Source of the DNA: Antedon mediterranea
Taxonomy: Eukaryota; Echinodermata; Crinoidea; Comatulida; Antedonidae
Length of the DNA stretch: 64,000 nucleotides
Assembly: GCF_964355755.1 (NCBI RefSeq)
Contig: NC_092678.1
Span: 5,304,922 to 5,368,921 of the forward strand
Direction of reading: 5' to 3'
Below, piece by piece: positions 22,145 to 35,525 of this stretch (the stretch's first letter is position 1; every line of letters begins with the position of its first letter). Below the pieces are notes generated by a model. It was not told the DNA's origin, did no database searches, and saw only the letters and a program-made list of their open reading frames with translations. The position numbers and the translations under genes were made by a program.

Positions 22145-22178
22145 TTACTCACTCTTATTTTGCACTAAAAAAAGATCA

Positions 22179-22551
22179 TTGACGTAAATAGGAATAAAAC
22201 AAAGTTAAGTTTTAGAGTATTGTATAAACAGGCAATGTTAATATTGTCCTGGAAAAACAGTATGAAAAGGTAATTGATGTTCGTTTAGTTACAATTAAAA
22301 ACAGTAAAACACAAAATGATGTCACTGATTTCCTGTAGTCTGTGTTCGTACGTATATTAAACTTATTGACGTAAATGGAAATAAAACAAAGTTAAGTTTT
22401 AGAGTATTGTATAAACAGGCAATGTTAATATTGTCCTGGAAAAACAGTATGAAAAGGTAATTGATGTTCGTTTAGTTACAATTAAAAACAGTAAAACACA
22501 AAATGTCACTGATTTCCTGTAGTCTGTTTTCGTACGTATATTAAACTTATT
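22179..22551. repeat. 188-bp tandem duplication
   Basis: The segment starting TTGACGTAAATAGGAATAAA and ending CGTACGTATATTAAACTTA occurs twice head to tail with few differences. No gene or known element recognised in it. Confidence 0.9.
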
Positions 22552-23691
22552 CAATATAAGCTTGATTAAACTAAACAGAATCTTGTATGTACATTCCTTT
22601 GATGATGATAAGTGTATTACTACACACGGTGCTTTGTATCTTGTTCCTTGGCATGTTCAGTTTTTATCGATTTTAAAAGGCCTTCGCGGGTAGCACCTAC
22701 GCCTACCCGACAACAGAGAATGAAAACGATACGCTACAATTAAACGGGTTTTGTAGGCTTGCACATTCGCATTATTAGACGTATCAGAATGTTACTCAGA
22801 AAAAAAAGTCATTTGAGGTGTTATGGTCGATCAAGTCAACGTACTATATGTCCCCAGTCTATATCTATAAATGTTTACATTTCGCTCCATTCAACAAACT
22901 TTTTCAAGATGTCAAAAGCGAACTTTATTCATTTACGGGCATGCTAAAATGTTTCTGAGCATGCATAGAATAATAATAGTGTCGCGTCGTCAAAACGAAT
23001 GGTCGAATTTGATGAGAGGTATGTTTAATAAAACGATTATGATAAACAAACAAATACACATTTTCAGTGACGTGGTAATACCACGGTTTATTTAAAATGC
23101 AAGAAATCTATATTTTTAAAAAAGTGTATAGTGGCAAACTATCTCTTAAAATCTCATATTTCTCTAAAACTTATGGCACACAAATGTGATACACAAACAT
23201 TGAGGCAATAGGAGGTATCTGGTAAAGATGAAACTAATTTGGATTAAAGAAGCGGGTTTATAGCTTTTTATAAAATTTAGAAGCAAGATTTTTATATACT
23301 AAAACTAATAGTATAAATCATGTTGTTGTTTTGCCTGGATCTTTCTTTACATCAAATGCCTATTTTATTTATAGCTTTCAGAAAAGAGGCAACTAATGTT
23401 TTATTAAGGTCCATATATTAATAATTTAACTTGCTTATTGTCCTCCATATTGACATTCATCATTCACAATTAATCTTTCTTGACAGTAGTGCATAGGCTT
23501 TGTGTTGGTTTTAAAGCATTTAAAGAAAAAAGTAACATTCCAATCGCCTTAATTCAGAATTAACCGTTTCCTGTTTTACTGTCTGCTCACTAAAAACCCA
23601 GACTGCAGTGAAAAGACCAGTTTGATTCTCAGCTGGTGAGTAGGCCTAGGCACTTGGTCGGCACGTACAAGTCATCAAACATCTTCACGAG

Positions 23692-26600
23692 TTAACCTTC
23701 AATTTGCTCTTTTATCTCTAAATCCACAATTAGCTGAAATGAGAATATTAAAATCATAAAATATATCATATAAATCATACTTTTCATGCCCATATGTAAT
23801 GGCGGATTATGTGCCTTTGATTTCATTTTCCAGTGGATTTGCTACTTGAATTTCGGATTACAGTCAATTACATATTGTTTGTTTTCATCACATAATATTA
23901 TACCTCAAGTACAATTCTTTGAAGCTCTGGTCGAAGTTTATTAAAATGTTGAACTAACGCCGATTGAATTGAGGACGAGGCTGTCTCATCAATTTTTTCT
24001 TGGTTTTCCATCAATCCACTAATTTCGGATCCTGTCAAAATAAAAAGATAACATTCTTTCCTGTACATTGTTAATGTTCAAAAGGTTGAGGTTAAAAAAG
24101 GCTGTTAATTTAATCACAAAAGATAATCAATTAGACGCCGCACGTGTTTCTAATATTAAAAGTATGGCTGTCTGTTTTATCTCGTGTATTGGAAAAACAT
24201 GCATACTATTATAGACCAAAAGATTGAGAGAATGGGAGCAGAGAATCGGAAAAAGAAGACAAAAACGCAGGTAAAGGGACGACATCATATCAGAATAGAT
24301 CGGCATCCCAAAAGAGAAAGGCATGTTGGCGAGAGCTGGGGATGATGGAGCTCAGGTAAGGTAGGGTAAAAATGCCACATGCACTAGCGCAGAACTGCAT
24401 TGACGAATTGCATATTTTTCATAAGATTGCTTGTTTTTTAAATGTATGCAGTGATGCATTATATCATTGTGGTCTTGTATAGGAATATATTTCAGATCTG
24501 TTTATCCGAGGAAATGAAGAACATTGTCCAAAATCATCTCTTGAGTTGCCGTGTTCCTCAATAATGATGATGATGAATGATGAGATGATATTACTGATGT
24601 GAATGAGAAGGAAAGAAAAAGGAGGATGACGCCGAATATGACGATTATGTAATGTTGATTCGGCGGTGGTCATGTAATGTTCCTAGATACGGTAGCCATA
24701 GGCAACCAAGTAAGTTATAAACCTACTCCGCATTTAAAATGAAATAAGAGATTGCGTGATTCGAACAGTGCTGTCATTTACATCAAGAGAGAATTATGTA
24801 CCTAGTTTAGCGATCTTAGTAGTACAGTACTATTCAATCATATAATCATAGAGGGATTGAGATAATTACTTTATCTTATCTACCATCATTAGAAGATTAT
24901 CTTATATGGTAGTAATAACCCTTTATAATCGAAAACGATTCTATCTATATTTTAACTGACATAACATTTGGAAAACAATACTTCAACTTTGACAGCTTGA
25001 AAAGACATGATACAGCGATCAAGTGAATCAATTAGTTTAGTTGCTATTGCGATATATTCACTGGCATGTTATCCGAAACACAAACGACCAGGCCTAGGTG
25101 TAATTTAAATGAAAATGTTGGAGCCGAATTATGATACAGCATCACAAATGCGCACATTCAATCACTAATGACAAGGTACAATTATTATTTAAGGACGTAC
25201 AATTCAGAATGTAATAATATAGGCCTATATGCCTTGCAATTGTTTCCCTCTATTTGATTAGTACAGTTTATACCTTAAATATGTTTCTTGTTATTTTTCT
25301 TTCAATAACAGAATATAATCCACGTGGCAGTAAGTAATTTTCTACTGACGTCATACAGAACGTCAATCATTGTCCATAACTCAATAAGATGTATTTCAAC
25401 AATTTATTTATAGATTAATATGCTTTCAGATATAGACAGATCATTGTAAAGTTAAGTTGAAAGACTCAGAATTTCTAATGATTACGTAGACCTACTATAA
25501 GCTCGATTTCATGAAATGTTTGTGCCCTTAAGGATCACACTGGTTCTGTGTGATGGATGGTTTGAAAGTTAACAGAATATTTTATTCTGTTTTTTAATGC
25601 AGAGAGTTTTTAGCTTGTGGCTTTCTATAATTAGTTGGGAATTGTTCAGAAAGTATAAACAAACATAGTAAATAATATTTCAACCAAGTTTTCATTACAA
25701 ACCATATTTTAGTTCGTATATGAACACCACACCTCCTATAACACTATAACAAATCTATCCGGAATTGATAAAAACACACAAGAACCCCGAAAACATTCCA
25801 TTAGTAAACAAGTCACAATGACAACTTTCGCTGCCAAAACTGTCGCTTATAAGGGAATCATGGTTCATAAGAATAGGCTGGGGGCATTGTATCGGGTAGC
25901 GCTGCTGTGGAACCTACACAAGTAATTACCAAGTCTAAATTAAGATTCTTTGAGCTTTTAGAAAATGATTTATGTACATAAAAAAGATTTGTTACATACA
26001 CAATATACATACAGAAATTGTATGTGAAATGAATATTTTTTTTAAATAGTATTAAATTGGTTGTACTTATACTTAAAGATGTATTTTCCTCCTTAAAAAT
26101 AATTGTTATAATTTTGTTGGTTCAATATGTCATTTTAATGTCACATAATAGTTATCTAAATTGACCAAAAATTTAATCTAAACAACATTTATTTACCTGA
26201 AAAAACTGTCAAATTGGCTGCCAGCCAATAGATTTTTAGTTTTTTCAAGTTTCAATTAGTAGAATTTAACCATTTATTATGTTAAGTAAAAACTTTTTTT
26301 TTTCTACAGAAGTGATTGACTTTATTAAACTATACAAAATAATCTATATTCAAAGCATGATTTAATTAATCTTTATTTTCATGTTTTTGGGGGACAATAC
26401 ATCTTTAAACAGAATTAAAAGAGTAATTTAAATTTTATTCATAGACGAAATTTGACGAACTCATAAATATAAACTAGAAAGAATTAATTGTGTGTGTGTT
26501 AATTTTAATCCATACATCGTGTTTTCCGAGAATACCACTTGTTTTTCAAATTCCCACATCAGTTACATAAAAATGGCACCGCGTATCTAAAACGGTCATA

Positions 26601-29600
26601 ACAACATTAATTGATAACACGGTTTCGTCATTCGTTGCGTCATACGCGCCCGTCAATCGATTGAAAGTACGCCACGTATAACTGTTTGAAAATGGAATGT
26701 AATTTGAGATATAGTGCGCGAATGGTGAATCAGACTCTTTAGAATATAGGATAGCCGAAGGCCGTACTACTAAACTGGCACTTAAGCTCCGACGATGGGG
26801 CAATCATTTATTCAGGTCTTATGCATGTCAAACAACTAATCGTTTATAAGAGCCATCATCATGGTTTTATTATCTAATACAAGAGGTGAAAAAAAATGAA
26901 AGTGCTACATTAATTCATCTTATCCATATCTTAATACGAGTTTATACGGTAATAACACTTTCACTACTCTCGTCTTTATATAATTTAATGTTTCTTATGA
27001 TGCATTGCTTTTATTTCAACCAACACTGCGCGATCAAATAAGCGCCGCGTGCTAATTGCGTTACGTTTCAACGCTTGTGCGGGTTGCGCTATCTTGAATG
27101 TAATTACGGACAAATGCATAATTATTATTCATTAAAAATCGCTTAATGAAAACAAAGCACTAATTACTTCATCCTTAATAAAGAAGAAGAAAATGTATTA
27201 TAATCTATGCATTATTGTAGTTTAGATTGGGAAGAAATAAATGGGTGAAATGTTTTATTTCAACTTATAATTCCTGTATTAAATGCAACATCACATTAAA
27301 GTATACCTCGCTTGTAATAATAAAATATAGTCTAGTGTAAACAGTGGATCACCTAGATAGTATGTGGTTATTACGAACTAATTACCATCAGTATAAGCAT
27401 TAATGTTACCGATGATGTAAAAGAATAAAATATAAAACAAGAATTCGACGCGCGCGTGCAAAATCCATAGGATATTAAACATCATTCAAACGGACGTGTC
27501 ATAGTAGTACGCACGTGCAAAATTACGTTTTTCGTGAGCCTAATCTATATTAAAGGAAGCCGGTTTAACATACCTTTTTACATTTAATTGTTTTTATGAC
27601 CGATACAATTTTAACTTGAAACTACATATTTTTAATAATAGTATTTAATAGTCAATTGGATTTAATACATCTTCAAAATGTATTTAAATGCCTATGTTTG
27701 AGGTCATACTATCCAGGACAAACAAATATAAAAATAGTAATAGTAGAAATTGAATATATCATAAAAGTTTAATTCATAATATTCCTTCTCTTGCGTATAT
27801 TCTGTGGGCCTTTTCCTGGTGTCATTTGACAAAAACATTTCAGGTATTTTGACAACTCTAAAACCTACTATGTTTTGCTGGAAGACAGGATAACAATTTC
27901 AGGAAAATATACTTACTTTTTCCCAACGGTTTACCACATAACTTTGCACATTGGCTTCCAGAAAGTCTATGTTCTATGCAAATATTAGCACAACCTGCGT
28001 AGGCAACTACAAGAAAAGAGATAAAAAATCATGTTTAATACAATACCATATATAACAAAATACGACAAAAACAATGGTCATATTTTATCGTCGTATCGTA
28101 TATTAAGTTTGGTCATTAATGATTAATAATCCTCCTCGTCTTATCCGATTGTCTTATATAAACAGGCAGTGCGTTGCCAGGATTATGACGTCATGAATCA
28201 TAGCAAAAATATCCAGTCCAGTTTTCTGTCATATTAAATTGTGTATACACGTAAATAATTTAAACAATGTTGTGCTTAAAAAACGAAATTAGTATTAACA
28301 TAAAATATCGACCGATCAAGGTTAATACTGATTATTGGACACAAGACACCAACACAATCTTGCATTTTTGCTGTTGCTTTTGTTGTGTTTTGAAATAATG
28401 AAATAAAAAGTATAAAAACCGCAGTAGTATTTACATAATGAACTTGATTGCGTAATGATTTAGACAAAATAAATACATAAACGAAGCGCGAACGCAAGTT
28501 ATTTGACCAATCACAAGCGATGGATTATCAGAATTCTCGCGTGTAATTAACTTGCTTGCGTTGCGTCCTGGGTGAACCAATCAGTATTTTTTTCTCTAGG
28601 ATCTTGCATGTGACAAGAAACTTTGTTTCTTCTAGTACAAGATCATAATGTATTGTTATTTGCCATAAATGAAAATGAAAAAAATTGTTCAAAGAGAAAA
28701 AAAAAATGTGTTAATTGATAACGCAGGTATAAAGAAAGGTATATAAGATTATAAAAGAAAGAAAATGCATTAACGTTAACATGTGTGCGAAACCATTTTA
28801 ACACCATTATTAAGAAGAATGATTGAAAAGGCGAGTCTACTAAACAAAATAATGCATTTTACACTTATTCTTGTTTTATACAAAAATCATTAGTGTAAAA
28901 ATGTGAAACTAATAAGTATTTATTTTCAAGCAAAAGTAAGAAGTAAAAAAGAAAAAAAAATTGATAATTGATAATGTATGTACAAAGAATATAAGTATAA
29001 CTAATATATAAGATTATAAAAGAAATGAAATGCATTGATGATGACATGTATAAAAAATAGAAAATAATTATGGTGAATAATGATAATAGGTATAGAAATA
29101 AATACAAAAATCATTAGTAATTCAAACAGATGATAACAAAAATGCAATTGTATAAACGTATATTACTGTTTATATATGATGTTTGTTTGAAATAAAAGTC
29201 GGATGCTCCCACATAAAGAAAAAAAATAAATGAAAATACTAAATGTTCTTGAAATGAAATGAAAATATTTAGGTCATCTTGTAATACACTTTTCCTAACG
29301 TAGTTGTAAATAAAAATTGATATGACATTTCAAATATAAATTACCCGATATTAATACTTTAAATTACGGTAATACAATTAATGAATATACCATAAATGAT
29401 TTATACAATTACTAAATATGAAAATATTTTCCTAAAACAAAAGAAAAAATGTATGAATAAATGAATAAGTTGCTAGTCTTAAATTACCGAATGTAGATCG
29501 GTTAGATAGAAAAGGAACAACTTGAATTGAATTCAGCAATAATGGCTTTATTTTCATGTGATTGACGTGGACTACAGTGAAGCTTGGTTTCCACTAGAAC

Positions 29601-32600
29601 GTAACGCAAGGACGTAAACGCAACGCAAGCGTTTTAACCAATGACAAGCCAAGTTATAGACAGTTAGCAATCACAAGCGATGGCTTATTTGGTCAATTCA
29701 CTTGCGTTGCGTTACGTCCTTGTGTTGCGTCGCTAGTGGGAACCACGCTTAAGAGAACAATATCCATTGTTATTTTTATACTACAATATTAAACATTTTA
29801 AAGATAATTAATACCAGGGAAGAGTGTTCTTTGGTAATAATATCCCAAGAAATATGAACATTTTGAATTTACATAATGTAATTTTACTGATTAAAATTCG
29901 TTAATCAAACTGTAAATGACAGAAAAAATATTAGAAAAAAAAACAAAATGCCTAAAAAAAATATATGTACGAAAAATAAAATTTTACAAATTTTGATTTA
30001 AATGTTTATATATCAAATTGTAAATGACCGAAAAAAGATTAGAAAAAAAAACGAAAATGAGAAAAAAATATTATTGTATGAAAAATAAAAATATCGTCTT
30101 GTCAACTGTTAATTACTTTATTCTTTTTCAATGTTTTATTTCCGAGTACTCTTTCATCTATTATTGTTCTTTAAGAAAAATTTAAAGCCATTGTGACATT
30201 AGAAATGTTGATTTAAAACATAATGCGTCAATCAATTCTGTTTAAGTAAACAACATAACACAAGTTAACTGTCATTGACATCATGACATGCATACAAAAA
30301 CGTGCGTGTAGGACTAAATGGTTTTCATCAGTTATGGAACGTGCGCGTAGGCCTAAATGGTTTTCATCAGTTATGAAACGTGCGCGTAGGCCTAAATGGT
30401 TTTCATCAGTTATGGAACGTGCGCGTAGGCCTAAATGGTTTTCATCAGTTATGAAACGTGCGCGTAGGCCTAAATGGTTTTCATCAGTTATGGAACGTGC
30501 GCGTAGGCCTAAATGGTTTTCAGCACAACGGGCTCGTAGGCCTAAATGGTTTTCATCAGTTATGAAACGTGCGCGTAACCTAAATGGTTTTTATCAGAAC
30601 GGGCGCGTAAATGAATGTTTCGTTTTGTGATGTCACGGACTTTCGAAACAATAGTACAAACAAAAATATAATTTCGGATACGTGGCCATGAGAGATAAAA
30701 CATTACGAATGAAAACCTTTGATGAGATAACTGGGAAAGTAATTATACCATTATTAAGTGTAGGCCTATCCTATATATCTTATTATTAACCTACAATTAC
30801 CATCATTGTGATGAGGAAAACAGCTGTATGTGTGCCTTGGTAAGATACAACTCACAAAGCCATCATCGTAATAAGACCATGCTCAAATAAATTAAGTATT
30901 AAGTAAACATTACAAGTAAAGTGTCATCTCACAACATCACACTTTGTGTTTACCTAGTTTAATTATCCAATTATGTGTAATATATCACAAGTTATTAGTA
31001 TATTCACAAGGGAAAGTACGCAGAAAAACTCATTTACACTCATTTGACACGAACGTAAACAACGCTTGATGATAAAATTGGTGAAATTGATCCCATTTGA
31101 TGCTGGTATCAAACATTACGAATAATTGCATTCGATGTACATTGCGCTTATTCTTTGTAAAACGCTATACATGGCAACTATTACTACGTGAAAACAATAC
31201 GCAACCTACAGTGGAAGTAATACCAATAATAACAAGTTAACAGCGCATGCTCAATAGAATAAGAAAAGGGTTTTTAAAAAGATATCTCTTTTAACCATAT
31301 AATTGTACATACATGTTTATAAACACATTTTTAAAATATGTGATCTTTGTATATCTTTTGTCATTTTCATTTATTTTTTCATTTATTCCACATTTATTTA
31401 GTCATCAATTACAGTACATCATAATTACAGTACAACTGAAAACAGGGATCCTGCATAAAAAGCTGTAGCTTCGTTTTTTTGTAGGACCCTTTTACATAAG
31501 AACAAGTATATAGAACTTAAATAAACAAAGGTGTTGTTAATCAGCATAATATAGTGATAAAAAGATTTTTTGACCTGTTTTTTTATACATTTATTTTGTT
31601 TCTTTAAGATAACCGGTTTATTACCACCATTACAAGTGAATTCTTTCCACAATTTTGGTCCATATATGTGTATAAACTGTTGACTCCATAAATGGAATAA
31701 TGAATAAAAATGGGCTAAACCCACGAAAGAGAGAGAGAAAAAAAAGAAAAGGGTCATGCAATTGCAGAATTTAAATTTAAGTTCCTTAACCATCAGTGTG
31801 TGTATACATTTTGATCAATATGATGGTGTGTGCGCCACTGAAACCGTTATCGCACCTCACCCAAATCAACCCACCTTTCATCCCACCCACTTTCAGCCCT
31901 ATCATATCAGTAAGTTATTAGTGAAAAAAAAAACTCTAAGGTACTATTACTAAACTATGGTACAGTAAACATTGAGAAATTTGAGATTAGCAACAACTGC
32001 CTTGTTATTTGAAGTTATTGTATTTGCTCTGTTGTTCTTCTTTCAATATAATACACATCAAACGACGACTAACAATCATTGCGTAGCATAATTATTCATT
32101 AATGAAGAACTGATCAAACATCAAAGTGACGGCAACAATATAATCTATTGTGTTTCGCTGTAAATATAACAATGTAGCTATAATTCTATTATTAATAAAA
32201 ACGCGTAGAAGTAGTAATATGATATGATAATAGATACTTAGAGTGACATCGTTAGTTTTAACAACCATACATGACGCACCAGGTTTTTAAAGAAACGACT
32301 TTGACCATATCTAATTTACTTTTATCATTCTTTATATAAAAATTGCCGAGAGATACCATTAACACATATAACAGTACCTGAATGGACAGCGTAAAACGGA
32401 CATGTAACTTTAGAAGAACACATCGTTATTACTACCTGACACACAGATACATTATAGCTTGTAATTACTACTTTCTCAATTTGTACATGGTTGAAAAAAA
32501 AAACCAACACAATATTGATGCGCGCGCTCAAACAAAAACGCGAAAGTGTTCTTCATGCTGCTGTCACTTTGACAACATTGCGGATTAATCAACATTAGTT

Positions 32601-35525
32601 ATGTTAATAGTTATAAACAAGTAATAATACCACGAGGCAAATGACTGCAGGGATAATCAAAACATTTCGAAAATGTTAAATAGATAAATTTAGTTTAATA
32701 ATCAGAATGCAAAATTCGATTTATAAGATTACTTTTTCTATAACCACTAGTTAACAATTATTGAACTATTTAAAAATGAAATGATTGAATATATAACACA
32801 GTAAGACCAAGGTGTTAGGTGTTATAGGAATACTGTTTCACTTGAGACCACATTATAATATGAATAGAGACATTTGTAATAACATGCTACAGGTCCCTCG
32901 ATGAAACAATACAATAAAATAGACACGGTTATGAGATCATGTTCCTAATAAGAGAACTGTATATAAACCTATTATAATGACACTCTGTAAATTATAGAAT
33001 AAAGCTTAGTTCACATTTCGACGCAACGAAAGTAGAGCGCGCGCGTACTGCTATCAGGACGCGGTGGATCATCCACTTCTGCTTGTTCGTACGGTTGGTA
33101 GTACTTCTAGTTCTTCTGTTTTTATCTGGCTGATCATAGAAACAAAATGCTTCAATAATACAAGTATTGTTTGTATGAGGTTATATGTTTCATTTTATTT
33201 ATTTTACTATACCTTCCGGTTTTCCTTAGAGAAATGTCTAACTATTGATTACATGATTTTAATGATGAGCGCATCAAATAGCATGGTCGGAAATTAGTTT
33301 AGCTTCAAGCTACATAATCTCTAATACATATTTTAATGCATTTATGATCTTATTTTAAATGTTGCATTATGCTTTTTGATTCTTCTTCAATCCATGTTAA
33401 TATAAACGCTATAGCCGCAGGGTGTAAATAACAGCATTAGTAATGTTCTTAACAACAAACGACATTAAAGGCCATGGGTAAATAACGCATTCCATAGACC
33501 ATGACTGCTTCCGACTTTAGGACGCGACGCAAGGACGCACACGGCGCGCAACGCAAGTCATTTAGCCAATCACAAGCGACAGATCACTGACTGAAGTGTA
33601 ACATAACCGAATGATCATTTTCTTCTCTTTTTTTGGTACGCACTTGCAAACGTTTCTGGTAAGAATGTTTAATATTTGATTTAATCGAAACATCCCCGCT
33701 GGCTTGCCACCAACATCTCAAAGATGATCCTATCTTAATGACATAAACATTAATACAAATATACATAACATACAGTATTTGCATTATTCTAATACGCATA
33801 CACATTACCATCATTAAAAACGCGCGCGTAAAAATATCGTTATAATTGCATCGACGTGGAAAAGTTGTATTCAAATCTTTATTTAATGTATTAATGTTTC
33901 ATACCACATATCACAAAGACTCCTAAAGAGTGTTGGAACATATTATTAATATCATTCCTACTCTTAATTAAAAAAAATAAATTTTTTTATATTAAACATA
34001 ATCTTATTTAAAGTCTTTTCTAATTTATAATGACACTTAAAAGCTGTAGGGATAACATTGCCATTGATAATAAATGGCAAACTGTTTAAACAACGGTCCT
34101 CCTGAACGATCTTATTATTAATAATAACTATCTCGTTTATATTGATTTATTTGACGCCTAAAGGCACTTATTATTACTATTGTAGTTCGACAACTTACCG
34201 TACAAAATCGAAAAGAAAATTTACTGTACAAGCGGATACAATATTTAATCCAGTTAAAAAAAACTGTCTATACTTTGGCCTAAATATATTTGTTTTAAAT
34301 ACATTGTTTTAGTTAATATTTGTATAATATCGTACGATTAAGATCCTAAAGACTTAAATCTAATGAAGTTCATGAAATACTCTACTTCGATTAAAGTAAA
34401 AATAACCATTTTCACACATCACGAACGAAATGAGACAGCTAACACATCATACTGCAATTACATCATTTCCAAGTGAATAACTTCACGCATTCAAACAATA
34501 ATAATCCTATATAATTTGTTAAAATACCTTTAGTACGGAACATTTAAAAAAAAACCGTTACCCTAAATTTCGAAAGGTATATGGCAAACAGTAGCGAATT
34601 AATTCCCGTGATAGAACTACAATAGGAAGTCCTAAGTTCTTTTAAATACTCCAAAGAAGAAAAGTTACCATGCTGAAAAAAGGGTCAAGCTGAAGGTTTA
34701 AATATAATTGGCAGACGATAATGAAACGAAAATCGCACACAATCGTTGACGCGCGAGTGCGTATAGCTGGTATTGACATTGACATTGATAACCTAGCAGC
34801 TCGCGTGGTAACATTGATAATCTAGTACGCTCGCGTGGTAACATTGATAATCTAGTACGCTCACAACGGGATATTGAGAGATTGGTACGCTCGCGTGGTA
34901 ACATTGTTAATCTAGTACGCTTGCGTGGTAACATTGATAATCTAGTACGCTAGCGTGGGGATATTGATAGACTGGTACGCTCGCGTGGTAACATTGATAA
35001 TCTAGTACGCTCGCGTGGTAACATTGATAATCTAGTACGCTAGCATGGAGATATTGATAGACTGGTAACCTCGCGTGTTGTCATTTTCATCAGACGATAG
35101 TTGAATAACAAGGTGACTTATTTAATAACACACGAGATATTAGTTATTATTCAAGGTCCCCGATGTAATATTTTTTTCATAAGTAATAATAAAACTCGTC
35201 ATAATTTCAGCTAATGAAACGATTCATTTGACGTGTTATTACACTTTACAACCCTCCTAATTTCACACATTTTCCAGATGATTATCATCATTATTGATCT
35301 GAAAATAAGTCGTTTATAATAACGTGTTTCGCATTGTAATAGTGACATCAAAGAATTGAGTAAGAAATATATGGAGCAGTATCCCCGTCTACGTTCATTA
35401 TTGCTTTCATTGTTGTGATGATATTTTACTTTACACAATTAAAAACTGATATTTAACTTACCTGTACTTAAAGTTGATATCCCTAAAATAACAATTACAA
35501 CATACGTTAGATGTCTAACCTCCAT
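23692..35525 (-). CDS. Secreted peptide-hormone-like precursor, four exons
   Basis: Coding exons 35525-35462, 28006-27917, 24031-23904 and 23733-23692 join in phase to 107 residues. The first exon starts MEVRHLTYVV and gives a hydrophobic signal peptide; cleavage after VAYA (residue 25) fits the small-residue rule. The next 24 residues hold four cysteines spaced CX3C-X9-CX3C and end KPL, followed by GKR. A glycine before a dibasic site normally means C-terminal amidation plus prohormone cleavage, so a 24-residue, two-disulfide, leucine-amide peptide is predicted. The GKR codons span the exon 2/3 junction. The rest (about 55 residues, rich in Glu, Ile and Leu) looks like a helical spacer with no further cleavage sites. 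I do not recognise the family. The CX3C pairs suggest a helical hairpin. Confidence 0.7.
24040..27900. other. Intron of the peptide-precursor gene without further genes
   Basis: AT-rich intron between exons 2 and 3. Open frames at 24127-24673 and 26546-26803 show no protein signature, conserved splice sites or domain. Nothing else stands out. Confidence 0.5.
28480..28580. mobile_element. Eroded CCAAT-bearing MITE, family 3
   Basis: Contains GCGCGAACGCAAGTTATTTG, ACCAATCACAAGCGATGG and an opposing CTTGCTTGCGTTGCGTCCTG, the interior pattern of the family 3 elements at 29581-29749 and 36722-36900. The ends are lost. Confidence 0.55.
29581..29749. mobile_element. MITE, family 3
   Basis: 169 bp. 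Ends AGCTTGGTTTCCACTAG and CTAGTGGGAACCACGCT are inverted repeats, with inner GTAACGCAAGGACGTAA and CCAATGACAAG/ATCACAAGCGATGG blocks. Flanks are TGA and TAA, so the three-base duplication is probably mutated. Located in intron 1 of the peptide-precursor gene. Confidence 0.75.
30300..30605 (+). repeat. 39-bp minisatellite that stays open in one frame
   Basis: About eight units of CGTGCGCGTAGGCCTAAATG plus GTTTTCATCAGTTATGGAA. Since 39 is divisible by three, the plus strand reads RARRPKWFSSVM-E/K repeatedly (open frame 30283-30630). Units alternate GGAA and GAAA, so codons alternate Glu and Lys, a 78-bp higher-order unit. It lies inside intron 1 of the minus-strand peptide gene. No promoter or splice support for a protein was seen. 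Confidence 0.85.
31425..31793 (-). pseudogene. Possible LINE ORF2 C-terminal fragment
   Basis: Minus-strand frame contains IYGPKLWKEF followed by a Lys-rich segment (CIKKQVKKSFYHY). This resembles the GPKLWNSLP...FKKxLKxxL pattern at the end of many CR1/L2/jockey-type LINE proteins. The plus strand carries ATGGGCTAAACCCACGAAAG, similar to 3'-tail fragments near 6900 and 29195. Short and weakly supported. Confidence 0.35.
34782..35080. repeat. 30-bp minisatellite, about ten units
   Basis: Unit GGTAACATTGATAATCTAGT plus ACGCTCGCGT, with variants GGGATATTGATAGACTGG. The 30-bp period keeps a minus-strand frame open (34698-34934, MLPRERTRLS repeats), which I regard as a by-product. It lies about 450 bp inside intron 1 of the peptide-precursor gene. 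Confidence 0.85.

Larger units (their letters stand above)
20050..23690. other. Intergenic region between HDAC6 promoter and peptide-precursor 3' end
   Basis: No convincing gene. Contents: a TAGATAGATGAA-rich stretch near 20280-20360; an old MITE copy (21219-21595); a clear MITE (21750-22144); a 188-bp tandem duplication (22179-22551). Short open frames at 22759-23095 have no recognisable protein features. Confidence 0.6.
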
